Shown here piece by piece: positions 33,385 through 45,400 of a stretch of 64,000 nt of DNA. Origin of the DNA: Amoebophrya sp. A120 (taxonomy: Eukaryota; Sar; Dinophyceae; Syndiniales; Amoebophryaceae); contig CAJINV010000009.1 in NCBI GenBank assembly GCA_905178155.1, forward strand, positions 1,299,907 through 1,363,906. Direction: 5' to 3'. Within the stretch, counting starts at the first letter, position 1, and every line of letters begins with the position of its first letter. The notes below the pieces were generated by a model. That model was not told where the DNA came from. It worked only from the letters and a program-made list of their open reading frames with translations, and ran no database searches. A program made the position numbers and the translations under genes.

Positions 33385-36129
33385 ATGACGCTGCGCGCCC
33401 CCATCTTTTGTACTGTAATGCGTTTCATCATACTTTGCTGCGCGATTGCGATTCAGGGCAGTGCAACGGCGTCGACGGATGGCCACTTGCTGCAGACTAT
33501 TCGCGCGCAGACGGCCCCGCGGCACGATGCGGTCAAAAACACGGCGAAGGCCGCTCTCGGGATTATGCTCGGACGCGGCGGCACAAAGTCTATGGCGGCC
33601 GACCAATGCGTGTACGACCTGATGCGAGGGCAATTGCCGCAACCGACGCTCCGCGAGCAAGCGTGCAGCCTGGTATCCACCCTGGCCGCCGGGCTTACCG
33701 AGGTAGTCGCCCTAACAGCGTCGACGCAACCGTGCACATCGGCGGCGGTGCCGACGGGACTAGAAGCGTCCGGGCGAACGGATCCTACCGACGCTCCTTC
33801 GGATACGGAAACCGTGTCTCAACCGGCATCCTACTTCTACTGGCCAAGCGTGTCCGATTTCTGGCAGCTGTCGCAAACAGTGCTCCAGAGCTTGAACGAA
33901 GAATGGAACGAGCGGGCACTCCGATCGCACGACCACCTCGACGCACCGCCCTTCGACGACACAGCCTGCTTGGCCGATGTGCTTTTCAACCAGCGGAAGT
34001 GCGGTGAATCAATCGAGCGACAGCCGCATGCCACCGCAGCCGCGCCGCCGCGCCTGCCGGCTCCGAGTTCGGTCGCCCAGACGGATGTACTTACCGCGTT
34101 CGAGCTATCCGCCCTCGCATATCTAAAACCTGAGGAGATCAGAAGGGAGCTACTTGGGTGGACGGTCGCAGGGGACGCGTTTGAGGAGGATAGCGGCGAG
34201 GGACTCCAGAAGCTTCTGCACGGGCCCGCAAAGCCTCCGAGAATGAGCGCCGCTGCTGAGGCGCAAGACATTTTGCGTGAGTTGAAAAAACAGGTCGATC
34301 CGGTGGCAGGAACGACTGCCGCCGAGCCTGAGCCCGCCTCGTCCACGGTGCCGGGGCATAGCAGTATGCGCGCTTCCCTGCTGCAGTCCGCCGCCACTCA
34401 CGCCACCAATTTTTTGCAGGAGGCCGCGGCCACGTCCGTTGCCGCGGCAACTGCTACGTCCAGCAGAAACCTGCCGGAGTGGTTTTTTTTCGTGCACGAC
34501 CGCACAGCATACTTTGTGCTTCGCGGGACGCAGAATATCGACGACTGGGCGGCGAACCTCGAGGTCGAAGGAGACTTCGAATCACCGGTTTACGAATATT
34601 ATCGGAATAGCCGCAAGTGGCGCGAATACTTTCCACTCTCGTCCGGGGTCTATCTTAAGCTGCACTACGGATTCTACAAGCGCGCGGAGCAAGCAGTTCA
34701 CGAACTGGAAACGAAGCTGCGCAAGAAGTTTCTGTCTAGCAGTGGCGGAACCCTCCGCAGCAGTTCGTGGAGTGCGGAAAAGGTGTTCTCTCCGACTGCT
34801 TCTACCGAAGAAGATCCGCTCTTTCCCACCGCTGCGACGCACTATCAAAAGGAAGAGCGTGCCGGGAGGAACGGGGCGCCGAGGGGTTCAGAGCAAAAGC
34901 CTCGGCAGAGCGGTTTGGACGCAGACATTGCGTACCAGCAAGAATATTACGAATTCAAGGACTCCTTTGACAAAGTCGTGATCACTGGCCACTCGATGGG
35001 TGGTGCCGTGGCTTTGCTGATCCATCGGCTATATAAATTTAACAAGTTTTTGCGCAGGCTGTGGCAAAACAAGATCGTGTCGACGACCGTCTTCTCGGCC
35101 CCACCAATTTTTGCTTCCAGCAACGCAGCGAGGGCAAAGGCAGCCCAGGCGTACCTGATTACCGGCAAAGTGCCGGACTTTCGACACTTCTATAATCGCC
35201 GGCTGGAACCGGCGTATGACTTCACCGAGCGCGAATTTTTTCGGAACACGAAGCTGATCTTCTTCAACCACGACCTGGTGCCGCAGCTTGCGCACATGAA
35301 CGGCATTTCCGAAGTGCAGCTAGTCTTGCCGCCCGTGGAACAGGTTCTTTGGCTCCGAGAAGAAGAAGCCATGGTGAGCCAGGAGCTCGTCTCGTTCTCG
35401 TCGCAACCGCGTCTAGCAAGACTTTCCGCCGCGCGGCCGGGCGGTGATAATAACAGAAGCAACATGCACGCGACGTACACACTGTCACAACCGCAGGAAC
35501 GAGAGAGTAACCCGCGCCGGCGACCATTTTTGGAAACCGACAAGCCGTACCACCCAAGTGAGCTTCATCCGCAAATGCAAGAGCTGCACTATCCGAGTCC
35601 TCATGATATCTCGCCCGACTTGGAAGCGGGCGAGCCGAACTCTCTGGACACGCTTCCGCTCCTACGACCGGGGGACGTGTCTCTGGCGACATCGCCCCGC
35701 AGCAGTAAAAGCGGGCGCGGCGGTGTCTCGCAACCTTTGAGTCAGAAATACAAAACTCGTCTGCGAACAGTTTTCCCAGTGGGGCTGCTTGCCCAGTACT
35801 TGTACCTCTCTTCGAGCTCCGCAGGCCGAGCGCTCGGGGCGACATCGGTAGCATCGCTTACGGATTTTTTGTTTGGAAAAACGTTTCACGAGCACAAGCT
35901 CTCCTCGTTTCGCACGTTCATTCACGACCTGTTTGGCGCTGAAACCAAGTGTGACCAGAGCAGGCATCCGCATTGCGCAGCGGAGCCTTTCTCGCCGGTC
36001 ACCGACAGCTCAATGCTAATCTCGGGCGAAGATGGTATGGAAGATTCGGATACCCGAACGGATACTCGAGCTCTCTACGTTTCACCAGCCGATTTTGTTG
36101 AGATCATGAAAGACAATACTAGATGCTGA
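33385..36129 (+). CDS. Secreted class-3 (fungal-type) lipase domain protein, 914 aa
   Basis: The N-terminus has a signal peptide. The second Met (33418, MRFIILCCAIAIQGSATAS) gives a cleaner one than the first. About 350 poorly conserved residues follow. The lipase class-3 fold then shows: FFVHDRTAYFVLRGTQNIDDW (oxyanion region, RGT at 380-382), YGFYKRAEQAVHELE, and the nucleophile elbow ITGHSMGGAVALL with Ser537. FRNTKLIFFNHDLVPQL follows, with D630 as the likely catalytic aspartate. The final histidine is not certain. The fold is interrupted by a roughly 90-residue low-complexity insert (about 455-520), and a Ser/Pro-rich tail follows. It would hydrolyse acyl esters of glycerolipids in the secretory pathway or outside the cell. 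The ORF is intronless, unlike most neighbours. Confidence 0.82.
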   Translation: MTLRAPIFCTVMRFIILCCAIAIQGSATASTDGHLLQTIRAQTAPRHDAVKNTAKAALGIMLGRGGTKSMAADQCVYDLMRGQLPQPTLREQACSLVSTLAAGLTEVVALTASTQPCTSAAVPTGLEASGRTDPTDAPSDTETVSQPASYFYWPSVSDFWQLSQTVLQSLNEEWNERALRSHDHLDAPPFDDTACLADVLFNQRKCGESIERQPHATAAAPPRLPAPSSVAQTDVLTAFELSALAYLKPEEIRRELLGWTVAGDAFEEDSGEGLQKLLHGPAKPPRMSAAAEAQDILRELKKQVDPVAGTTAAEPEPASSTVPGHSSMRASLLQSAATHATNFLQEAAATSVAAATATSSRNLPEWFFFVHDRTAYFVLRGTQNIDDWAANLEVEGDFESPVYEYYRNSRKWREYFPLSSGVYLKLHYGFYKRAEQAVHELETKLRKKFLSSSGGTLRSSSWSAEKVFSPTASTEEDPLFPTAATHYQKEERAGRNGAPRGSEQKPRQSGLDADIAYQQEYYEFKDSFDKVVITGHSMGGAVALLIHRLYKFNKFLRRLWQNKIVSTTVFSAPPIFASSNAARAKAAQAYLITGKVPDFRHFYNRRLEPAYDFTEREFFRNTKLIFFNHDLVPQLAHMNGISEVQLVLPPVEQVLWLREEEAMVSQELVSFSSQPRLARLSAARPGGDNNRSNMHATYTLSQPQERESNPRRRPFLETDKPYHPSELHPQMQELHYPSPHDISPDLEAGEPNSLDTLPLLRPGDVSLATSPRSSKSGRGGVSQPLSQKYKTRLRTVFPVGLLAQYLYLSSSSAGRALGATSVASLTDFLFGKTFHEHKLSSFRTFIHDLFGAETKCDQSRHPHCAAEPFSPVTDSSMLISGEDGMEDSDTRTDTRALYVSPADFVEIMKDNTRC

Positions 36130-39100
36130 AGTTGCTGTTCCTGATATATGTGATTCTGGTTTTCATCTTCACCTAGGCAGATGGGCACTTCCGATTATGT
36201 GCTCGTCTTTGCTTGTGTAAATTGCGACTTTCTACTACGATGCGACCCACCATAATGAATTTCGAGAATTCAGCAAACAGTTTCTGGCCTGACAGAGCAG
36301 TGGAAGTAATAAATGCATTTTTGGACGAGTTGAAGTTGTTTTTGATGAATCCTCCTGCAAACATGAACATCTGCGAAACGTGCTGCTTGCACCCTACTTC
36401 TGCGTAATATGTAAGCTACATGCCCGCGTCGGCCACGGAACAGAATTTCCCTCTGAAAGCGAGTTGTTGCGAAAGGCTCGTTGTTCCTTTTGTTGCCTGC
36501 TGCACTTACTCGTTTCGTCTGTGTGTCGCCGTCGTCTGTGCTTTTACGGTTTTGGTTGTTTTCTTTTGTTCGTCGTCCTCCGTGGTTCGCTTGCTCTATG
36601 TTTATCGTTCATAGCTTGACTTTTTGTTTTGCGTCCTTGTGCGTTGGCCCGGCTGTTTCGTCCTCGTGGTAACTGGTTTACTTCGTTGTGTCCGTCGTTT
36701 CTCGTTCGCTGCTCGTTCTGTTTGGGATTTTGAAGTCTGTTTCGCCTGCACGCCGATTTCATCGTAGATATCAATTCTAACTTCTGCTCAGTGACACTAA
36801 ATAAGTATGCCCCCTTGGAACAAACAACCCACTGAGACTGCCTAACAGACAAATGCACCGATTGGAGTACCCATTTCACGTGCATATTTCCCTGGTAGGC
36901 AGAAGCATCGAATGTAATTCTGGCTGCTCGGTCTAGATGATAGGGCAATAGCCCACAAAAAAAGGCAGGTTAAAGAGAGAGAGACACACCCATCGTCTTC
37001 GTGTTATCGCAGGGGCACTGGCGACACTTCTGGATCTGGGTCGGTGACTAAATGGATGATGTAAGAGTCTACTACGGATACCTTCTATTTTGGGTGGGAC
37101 ATCACAATCGCGATACTCGTGGGTTTTCGACTTCGCAAGGGTATTTTTTTATCGCGCAGGGTGGGTTGCGCTTTTCTTTTCTCTCGCATTACCGAATGAT
37201 CTCACGTAGTTGCATTGCTTACAATCGACGTCTCAACTGCGATTTAGAGTGTACTAGCCAGTGCAGTGGCTTTGTGAGTCTGCTTACGTTATTGTGATTT
37301 GATCATACGAACTTTAAGTTTCCACCACGAGAAAGGATGGCACACGGGCGGCGCATGTTGATACTCTCCAAATTCTGACGCCGCGGTAATAGGCAGCGCC
37401 AGACTTCAATTCGCTACGACCGCCGTCGCGCAGCTGCTCTCGAGCACATCTAGATGCCTCGGTTTGCTGATATTTGTTACCGTCTTCGATCGGATCTTTT
37501 TCCAGCTTCGTGCGGGTCCGCGTAAATTATCTTGCGGTATCGCGCTGTGGAGGTTCGCCGATGCCGTTGTATCAGCGATGTCGCGCAACAGCGGCGGCCG
37601 GCCCCCCAAGTTCTGGTATCTAAGAAGATATGGTGCTTTCTTCAACCACGTTGGCGCTCCGAGTTCAAGATATGTTGGTTTCCTCGTGCAGGGAAGTGGA
37701 CCCGCTTCAACTTCGCAGAACCCTGACAACGATAGTATTGGTCGCGGGACCACTTGCTGCTGAGCTCCGTCTTGAAACGTGCTTTAGCCGGAAGAAATCG
37801 ATTCTGGGATCACAATTTCGGATCCAGGACGTATTGTACGCCGTCCTACGCCGTCCTTGGTGGAATTGTCGTCACGGGCATATCGGATTCCGCAGGTGCT
37901 GTACGCCGCCGTTGATAATTCTCCGCTTACTCGCCTTCATCTTCCGACTCCTTCGTCTTAACACCTGGAATTGCGCGCTTTTGCTAAGGGGAAATGCGCT
38001 ACGGGGAGGGTTGGGGAGTCTAGGAGGCATCGCGCCTTATGGTAATTGGGTGTTGGGGTAGTAGTAGAGGTATTCCGGTAACACTTTGCAATGCATGAGA
38101 TCTCCTCTGCGGTGACGCCATTCACAGACGCTTCCTCTACTAGCACACCAGAAATTTGCGGCTCGCGTAGTATTAAGGCATAGCTGTAGTGAACATTCAG
38201 ATGCACGGTCGAGGCATCGTCGTGCAGTTTTCATTTTTGCATGGCATGCTACCCTTTTATGGCGGGTATCTGTGTGATTTCGTATTCTCTCCGCGCTTGC
38301 TTTAAGAGCAGGAACAGCAAGAGGTACTTAGTGCGTCAACTGATCCTGTATTATGCAGGTTGTAGAATAAAGCTGACGCCCACGCCTTAAGCTGGAGCAG
38401 TTCTTGACTGCCCCCAGGTAGAAAATCGCTTTAAAAGCACTCATTTCTCTAACGTGAATTAAGTTAGCATCGGTCTAAAGTCTAACACATCCTCGGTTTT
38501 ATCGCGTAAAGTTGTACAATGCATCGGTATTTTTGCATCACGACGTGTTCTCTGACTCGTGAGCAATATCATATATTCAACCGGGGAATCTAATCGTCAA
38601 TTGTAGCGCAGTTTGGGGCTGTCATTGAGCTTTGCGAACATGTTAAGCGATTTTGCAGTTTTGTATTAGGACAAGCTGTGGTGCGCTCCTGCAGCTGCCA
38701 CTCTTTACCGCTGCTCTTTTTTTTATGCATCGGCTGCGAACCGAGAATAAGAGCATCATCTGCACCGTATTCGCGCATGCTTGCAATGTTCACGACAGCT
38801 TCTTCAAAATGCAGGGTCGTGTCGATTATCAGAACGTAAAGCGTTAAGTCAGATGAAAGAACCGGGAGTATCGCTTTCGTGTCAGGACGCTTAATCGGAC
38901 TCGTGAATGTTTAGCTCCTTGAGCAGGGTCGTTTCCTCTCAGCGTTGTTCAGATCCGGGGTGGTCGTCTCTGGGAAATCTCGTCTCCTTCGAGCCATCGG
39001 CTCTAGTTTGATTTTCGAAATTTTTGTGTTGTATCTCACCAAGATATTCTCACTACGCCTTATTTGCTTTGGAAGAATCGAAATGCCATTAAGCTTGTCT

Positions 39101-39789
39101 TTTACTTATCATTTTTCGATCGACTAATATTCTTACTGAGTACAGTTTTTTACTTTGATTTAAACTGCGTCAGCAGATATAAATTGCGTCAGCAGGCTTT
39201 TTCTCTCATGCTAGCTCTATGGCCTCTTCGCTTTACATTTGTCAATCAGCAAGAGAGCTAGTGATCCATCGCCGAAGGTCAGCCGAGGCGTTTGGTGAAG
39301 CTCGGCGGCTCTTTCTCTTTCAATTATTTTCAGGCGTGGTTTTTTTTCTTTTGTATGTGAGCCGCAAATTGGAGACAAATAGTATCTGAGAACAGCTATG
39401 GCACAGTAAAGCAAACAGCATCAACTTCTTCTACATCTTCCCTCATCAACAGCAACAACGTTGAGAATAATCTCCCAATCCAGGCGATCATGAGACTGAG
39501 AGGTCGAACAAGGGAACTCTAAGGCGATAACGTCGAACAGAATGCATTCATGTGAGCCGCAAATTTCGCAACGGGTTCTTTCATTAAGAAAGACAGTGCT
39601 AATTTCATACTCCGAGGACGACATTTCCGACGACGAGACTTCACGATCCAGCAGACTTTGCCCAAATGCTTTCCGAGACACGAAATGTTTGAGGAAGCGG
39701 CATTTTTCAGGATGCTCATTCAAATATCAATATGTATTGATCTTGCATTAAGCTTGTGTGCAAAGTGTTACCGAAGTACTTTTTGCCAC
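36130..39789. other. Long intergenic stretch, no supported gene
   Basis: ORFs of 60-143 codons occur on both strands (for example 37406-37763 and 37630-38061), but none shows a domain, a signal peptide of quality, or consistent splice sites. The 37.4-38.0 kb part is open in several frames at once. No long internal repeat was noticed. If genes exist here they are short-exon genes I cannot assemble. Confidence 0.45.
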
Positions 39790-41975
39790 TTCTAGAAAAC
39801 ACATTTTATGTGTTCGCGTGGCGTGCCATAATCGGTACGGGGCTTCGGACGGGTCCTGTAGGGCCATTCGTGCGAGGACAGGTTTGCCGGGACAGACGGC
39901 AAGTAATTGCCCGGCACGTCTGTCCCGGCACCAAAAAAGGGTCTTCGCATCGGCTACGCCCGGACGAACCCCTTCTCGCGGTGCCGTCGCGGTGCCATTT
40001 TTCAAAAATCGCTATGTTTTTTGTTTTGTACTTAGCGAAATTCGGAATTTTGCAGCACTTTCAGCTCGCGCTGAGAAGTTTCCGCCCCCGGGTAAAAATG
40101 CCCGCTTGCCGTGCCGGGGCCGGCACGGGAAGCACAAAATGTGGCGCGGAAAAGTGCGGTTTTCGGCTTGCAGTAGCATACGGTTTTCGAAGACGCACAA
40201 AGGCCGGCCTTCCGACGGACGCGGTACCTTTGCCGGGACAGACTGCAAGGAGTTGCTGTCTGTCCCGGCACCCAAAAGGGGTCTTAGCGGCGGCTGCGCC
40301 GTTACGAACCCCTTTTCGCGGTGCCGGGACAGGACGGAACTCTGGCCATTTTTCAAAAATCGCTATGTTTTTTGTTTTGTACTTAGCGAAATCCGAAACT
40401 TGGCAGCACTTTCAGCTCGCGCTGAGAAGTTTCCGCCCCCGAGTGGAGGTGCCCGCTTGCCGTGCCAGGGCCGGCATGGGAAGCGCAAAGTGTGGCGCGG
40501 AAAAGTGCGGCTTTTGCCTTAAAGTGGCATAGTGTTTTTGAAAACGCACAAACGACATCCCTCCGACGGATGCAGACCCTGTGCCGGGACAGACGGCAAG
40601 TAATTGCTATCTGTCCCGGCACCCAAAAAGGGTCTTCGCAGCGGCTGCGCCCGTACGAACCCCTTCTCGCGGTGCCGGGACAGGACGGAACTCTGGCCAT
40701 TTTTCAAAAATCGCTATGTTTTTTGGTTTGTACTTAGCGAAATTCGAAATTTGGCAGCACTTTCAGCTCGCGCTGAGACATTTCCGCTCCCAGGTGGAAG
40801 TGCCCGCTTGCCGTGCCGGGGCCGGCATGGGAAGCACAAAGTGTGGCGCGGAAAAGTGCGGCTTTTGCCTTAAAGTGGCATAGTGTTTTTGAAAACGCAC
40901 AAACGACATCCCTCCGACGAATGCGGACCCGGTGCCGGGACAGACGGCAAGTAATTGCTATCTGTCCCGGCACCCAAAAAGGGTCTTCGCAGCGGCTGCG
41001 CCCGTACGAACCCCTTCTCGCGGTGCCGGGACAGGACGGAACTCTGGCCATTTTTCAAAAATCGCTATGTTTTTTGGTTTGTACTTAGCGAAATTCGAAA
41101 TTTGGCAGCACTTTCAGCTCGCGCTGAGACATTTCCGCTCCCAGGTGGAAGTGCCCGCTTGCCGTGCCGGGGCCGGCATGGGAAGCACAAAGTGTGGCGC
41201 GGAAAAGTGCGGCTTTTGCCTTAAAGTGGCATAGTGTTTTTGAAAACGCACAAACGACATCCCTCCGACGAATGCGGACCCGGTGCCGGGACAGACGGCA
41301 AGTAATTGCTATCTGTCCCGGCACCCAAAAAGGGTCTTCGCAGCGGCTGCGCCCGTACGAACCCCTTCTCGCGGTGCCGGGACAGGACGGAACTCTGGCC
41401 ATTTTTCAAAAATCGCTATGTTTTTTGGTTTGTACTTAGCGAAATTCGAAATTTGGCAGCACTTTCAGCTCGCGCTGAGACATTTCCGCTCCCAGGTGGA
41501 AGTGCCCGCTTGCCGTGCCGGGGCCGGCATGGGAAGCACAAAGTGTGGCGCGGAAAAGTGCGGCTTTTGCCTTAAAGTGGCATAGTGTTTTTGAAAACGC
41601 ACAAACGACATCCCTCCGACGAATGCGGACCCGGTGCCGGGACAGACGGCAAGTAATTGCTATCTGTCCCGGCACCCAAAAAGGGTCTTCGCAGCGGCTG
41701 CGCCCGTACGAACCCCTTCTCGCGGTGCCGGGACAGGACGGAACTCTGGCCATTTTTCAAAAATCGCTATGTTTTTTGGTTTGTACTTAGCGAAATTCGA
41801 AATTTGGCAGCACTTTCAGCTCGCGGTGAGAAATTTCCGCTTCGGGGTGGAAATGCACGCTCGGCATTCCGGGGCCGGCATGGCAAACACGAAATGGAGA
41901 GCGGAAAAATGCGACTTTTGGCTCAAAATGACATACGGTTTTTGACGACGCGCGAACGAAAAAGATGCTAGGTTG
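39790..41975. repeat. Satellite with exact 351-bp period, about six copies
   Basis: The landmark ACTTAGCGAAAT recurs at 40030, 40381, 40732, 41083, 41434 and 41785, every step exactly 351 bp. Units 3-5 are almost identical. The first two are diverged but keep the period. Left and right ends are partial units. Each unit has a strong hairpin: arms TGCCGGGACAGA and TCTGTCCCGGCA around a 16-nt loop that contains GCAAGTAATTGC. The block also contains CCATTTTTCAAAAATCGCTA and CTTTCAGCTCGCG. Short ORFs repeat with the unit but stop inside it, so I do not call them coding. Confidence 0.92.
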
Positions 41976-42418
41976 CGGCAATGCATTTTCAAAGGCTGCG
42001 TGGTTCTTTCCCGAACTATCAGAAAGATTTTATGATGTTCAGCGGTCTTGAGAGCCTTGTATCGGAGCTGGGAACAAGTAGTTATTTCCGGAGCTACCTC
42101 TGGCAGGACTTTGAGCGAGTTTTCTAAAGAAAGGCATAGTGTGTAGTTACAGTTTCCAACAACCAAAAGCTTATCGCTATTCGCAGACCAAAAAGATGTG
42201 AGTCCACCTGCACTCTGCGCACCTCCTCGCGTGCACGATCACGGCCTTGTGCATCGAGATGGCACGACGCTTCCGCTCGAGCTGCCGCGGATGCGTCCTT
42301 GGTAGCCGTTCGCACCTCGGTGCGGCACCGGAGCGGCAGTCGTTGACCACGCGGCTGCAACAACTCGCTTCAATCTAGCTTTCGGTTCTTTCTCCCGACC
42401 GGTCTCCGCACCGCCACT
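41976..42418. other. Upstream region of the channel gene
   Basis: No gene or repeat is supported between the satellite and the ATG at 42419. Minus-strand ORFs here overlap the channel's first exon and are shadows. Confidence 0.4.
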
Positions 42419-45400
42419 ATGGCCTCCACCACCGTCGCTACGACGGCGGACGCCGGCGGCGGCACCGCCGACCCGGACGTGGCGGCTCCGCAGGAGCGCG
42501 CGGAGCCGTGGCGGTTTGTGAACCGCAGACGCATCTACTTCCAGCGGCTCCTCGGCGATGACTCCTTCACAAAACGCGATCTGTCCAAGCGGGACACCGT
42601 CTTGCACGGCCTGGTCGCTTTTCTGTTCGCGGTGCTGTTCGTCGCGCTGCTGCAGACGCGGGCGAGCGTCACGGAGCGGTTCGAAATAAATGACAGTGTG
42701 CGCCAGGCACTAGAGGAAACGCCCTGGAAGGCGTCCATAAAGCCCAGTCTGCTGTCGGACCAGGACGAGGCACATTTGCAGGAGCTGTACACGTTTAAGG
42801 ACATCGAAAAAATCGAGGACGCCTACTTCTGGCTGGTCACCGCCCTGCTGCCGCAGCTCGCGGAAACCGCGCCGCGCAGCCAGGAATTTGCCTTGAACGG
42901 GAAGAACGTCGTGATTCCGTTGTTCAAGTCCAGCCCGCCGCAAATCCGCCTCACCTTGCGCCGTCCCCGGTACATCGCCAACAAGAATGTGCGGACCAAG
43001 GTGCTCTGGCCCATGGTGTGGAACCTGTTTCAGCTGGACCCCGAGGTGTTTGACTCCGAAGAAGATTTGACGCAGACCCTGACCGGCTCGTACACGTACG
43101 ACGGGAAGGCAAGGGCATCGACGGATATCGGAAAGGTATTTGACTTGCTCATTAGATACCGAATTGCAATTGTGATCATGTGCAAATGTAGTTGTCACCA
43201 TAGTGGAAAGTAGGGTTGGTCAAAGTCTGTGGCCACTAGTTTGTTGTGATGGAATGAAACCATGATTAGTCTCATCAATCATCGCCTTGAGATTCCTTGC
43301 CCAGCACACCTACAAACCACCCCTCAGCAAACGGCCCTCGTCGACGCCGCACCGTACGCAAATTGGGCTTCCATACCTGCGAACGCGGATATCTACGTGC
43401 AGTGGGAGCACTCCAAAAAGGGCGGTTACGCAGATACCGGTGGGTACCAGGCCTTGATCGAGCTCACGTACGACACGTCCGCACTGCAGGTCCGGTATTA
43501 CAGTGAAAAATGCCCCCACCTCCAAAGTTGCAAAAATTTGTGATGCGAAGTTTCCAAATGGAAACTTTTTGTCATGCATGAAAGAAGTATGAATCTTTCT
43601 GATGTAGAGTCTAGGCGTGTATCGCATCGCTTGCATGACAAGCGCCGCTCTTGCTGGGGTCCTTCGCAATACAAATTTTTGGTATTCACGATTGGAAACC
43701 TGTGATGCTGATAGATGCAAGAGGGCGAATGTTTCATTAGGAAAGGTTTGCAATACAAATGCTCCCAAGTTCGGGGTGGGGGCATTTTTCATTGTAGTAT
43801 CCGCGACCAAATTCTCAAGGACGGCGGCGAGAAGTCGCTGGCCGTATCAACTGTAAAAATGTCTGGGTCTGGAAGAATGCAACTTGTGATGCGCATCTCA
43901 GAGCACACAAAAATCTCTGATGCATAGGCAGCAAAAGCTGCTCACTTTCTGTCACCAAAACGGGGGATTTGTCATGCGGATTCGGCATTGCGGAAGCTTC
44001 TCGAAACCTGTGATGCTAGAGCTTCCATGCCAGACCTTCTGAGTCATGCAGAAACAGCATGATCTTCCAGACCCAGACATTTTTACATTTGATAGGCCGT
44101 CGTGGCCAACTATTTTGTTTCGCAGTTCGGCGTGCGGCTGGTGAAGAACGCGGTCGCGAATTCGGAGGACAAGCAGACGGACAAACCGGAGATCACGCAG
44201 GAACTGAGCGTGAAGAATTTCTTCCTCACCAACAGTTTCTTGAAGGAGTCGGAGACCGGAACTTTAGTGTTTGACTTCGTCACCTACAACGCAGAAGTGA
44301 ATGCTTTCACCTACGTCGTGGTGTTGTTCAGCAAAAACGCAGCGGGGTCGCTGTCGAAGCGGGAGCTGCGGGTGGATACGTTGCTGTTGAACAAATCGGA
44401 CGACGCGAAGTTCTACGACGTTCTGGACCTGGTGCTGCTGGCCGCCACCATTGTGTACGGCCTGTGGCTGCTGGAGATGACCAAAACCCAGTTCCAGCGC
44501 AACAGCCTGCAGACCTTTCTGTACAAGTTCCTCGTGGACCCGTGGATCTGGTCGGAGACTTTGTCGCTGATCGGCGTGGTCGTCTCCGTTTTCGCGTGGC
44601 AGGCCGCGCGGATCGAGTTGGACACGCTCTGTGAGAAGGCGAAGTGCGACGGGATTCTGTCCACGAGCAACGCGTTCAAAACCTCAATCGCAGTGCCCAC
44701 CGGGGGGAACACCTTCGTCGCGCCGGATGTCACGACGAAGCTGATCGCGCAAACCATTCTGACGCAGCAGAACTACGACCGGTTTGCGGCGTTGACCGCC
44801 TTTCTGCTCTTCTTCCGCGTGATCCGATTTTTGAAGTCCAGCATGCAGCGCTTGGAGCTGTTGGAGTACACACTGCAGATGGCGCTGCCGCCCATGCTGG
44901 TCTACCTCTCCTTCACGGGCATCATCTTCATGGCCTTCGTCAACATGGCCTCGCTCGCGTTCGTGGCCTACAGTTCCGACTTCGAGTCGCACCCGCGGTC
45001 TATCGTCGCGCTCGTTCTCATGTGGCTCGGTAACATCGACGTGATGGACGAGGTGGAAAGCAGTCCCCTGGGGTTCGCATTCTTCCTGCCCTTCATGCTG
45101 TTTTTCTTTTTCATCAACCTGCAGATGTTCAATGCGATCATCAATCAAGCGTACAACAAGGCTTGCGCGGACTTGCAGAAACGATTCGAGTACGAAGATT
45201 TTCTGGCAAAGAAGCGCAAGGGCACAAAAACGCGCGCCATCATGGGACTAATCCACCATTTCTGTGGGCGGTTTCTCGCCAAGGGTGGTTCTTCCGCGGG
45301 CGACAAGGCGTCTGGCGGGGAAAAGGGCGGCGCATCGGCTGCGAAAGAGAACAAGCCGGGGGAGGTGGAGATGACGAAGAAACCCGCAGACGCAAAAGCA

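Noticed and set aside
40462-41790. Repeated 62-105-codon ORFs with identical sequences
   Set aside because: They recur every 351 bp because the satellite does. Each stops inside the unit and the frames on both strands are equally repeated.
39790-41975. CRISPR-like array
   Set aside because: The unit is 351 bp with no short-repeat/unique-spacer alternation, and the context is eukaryotic.
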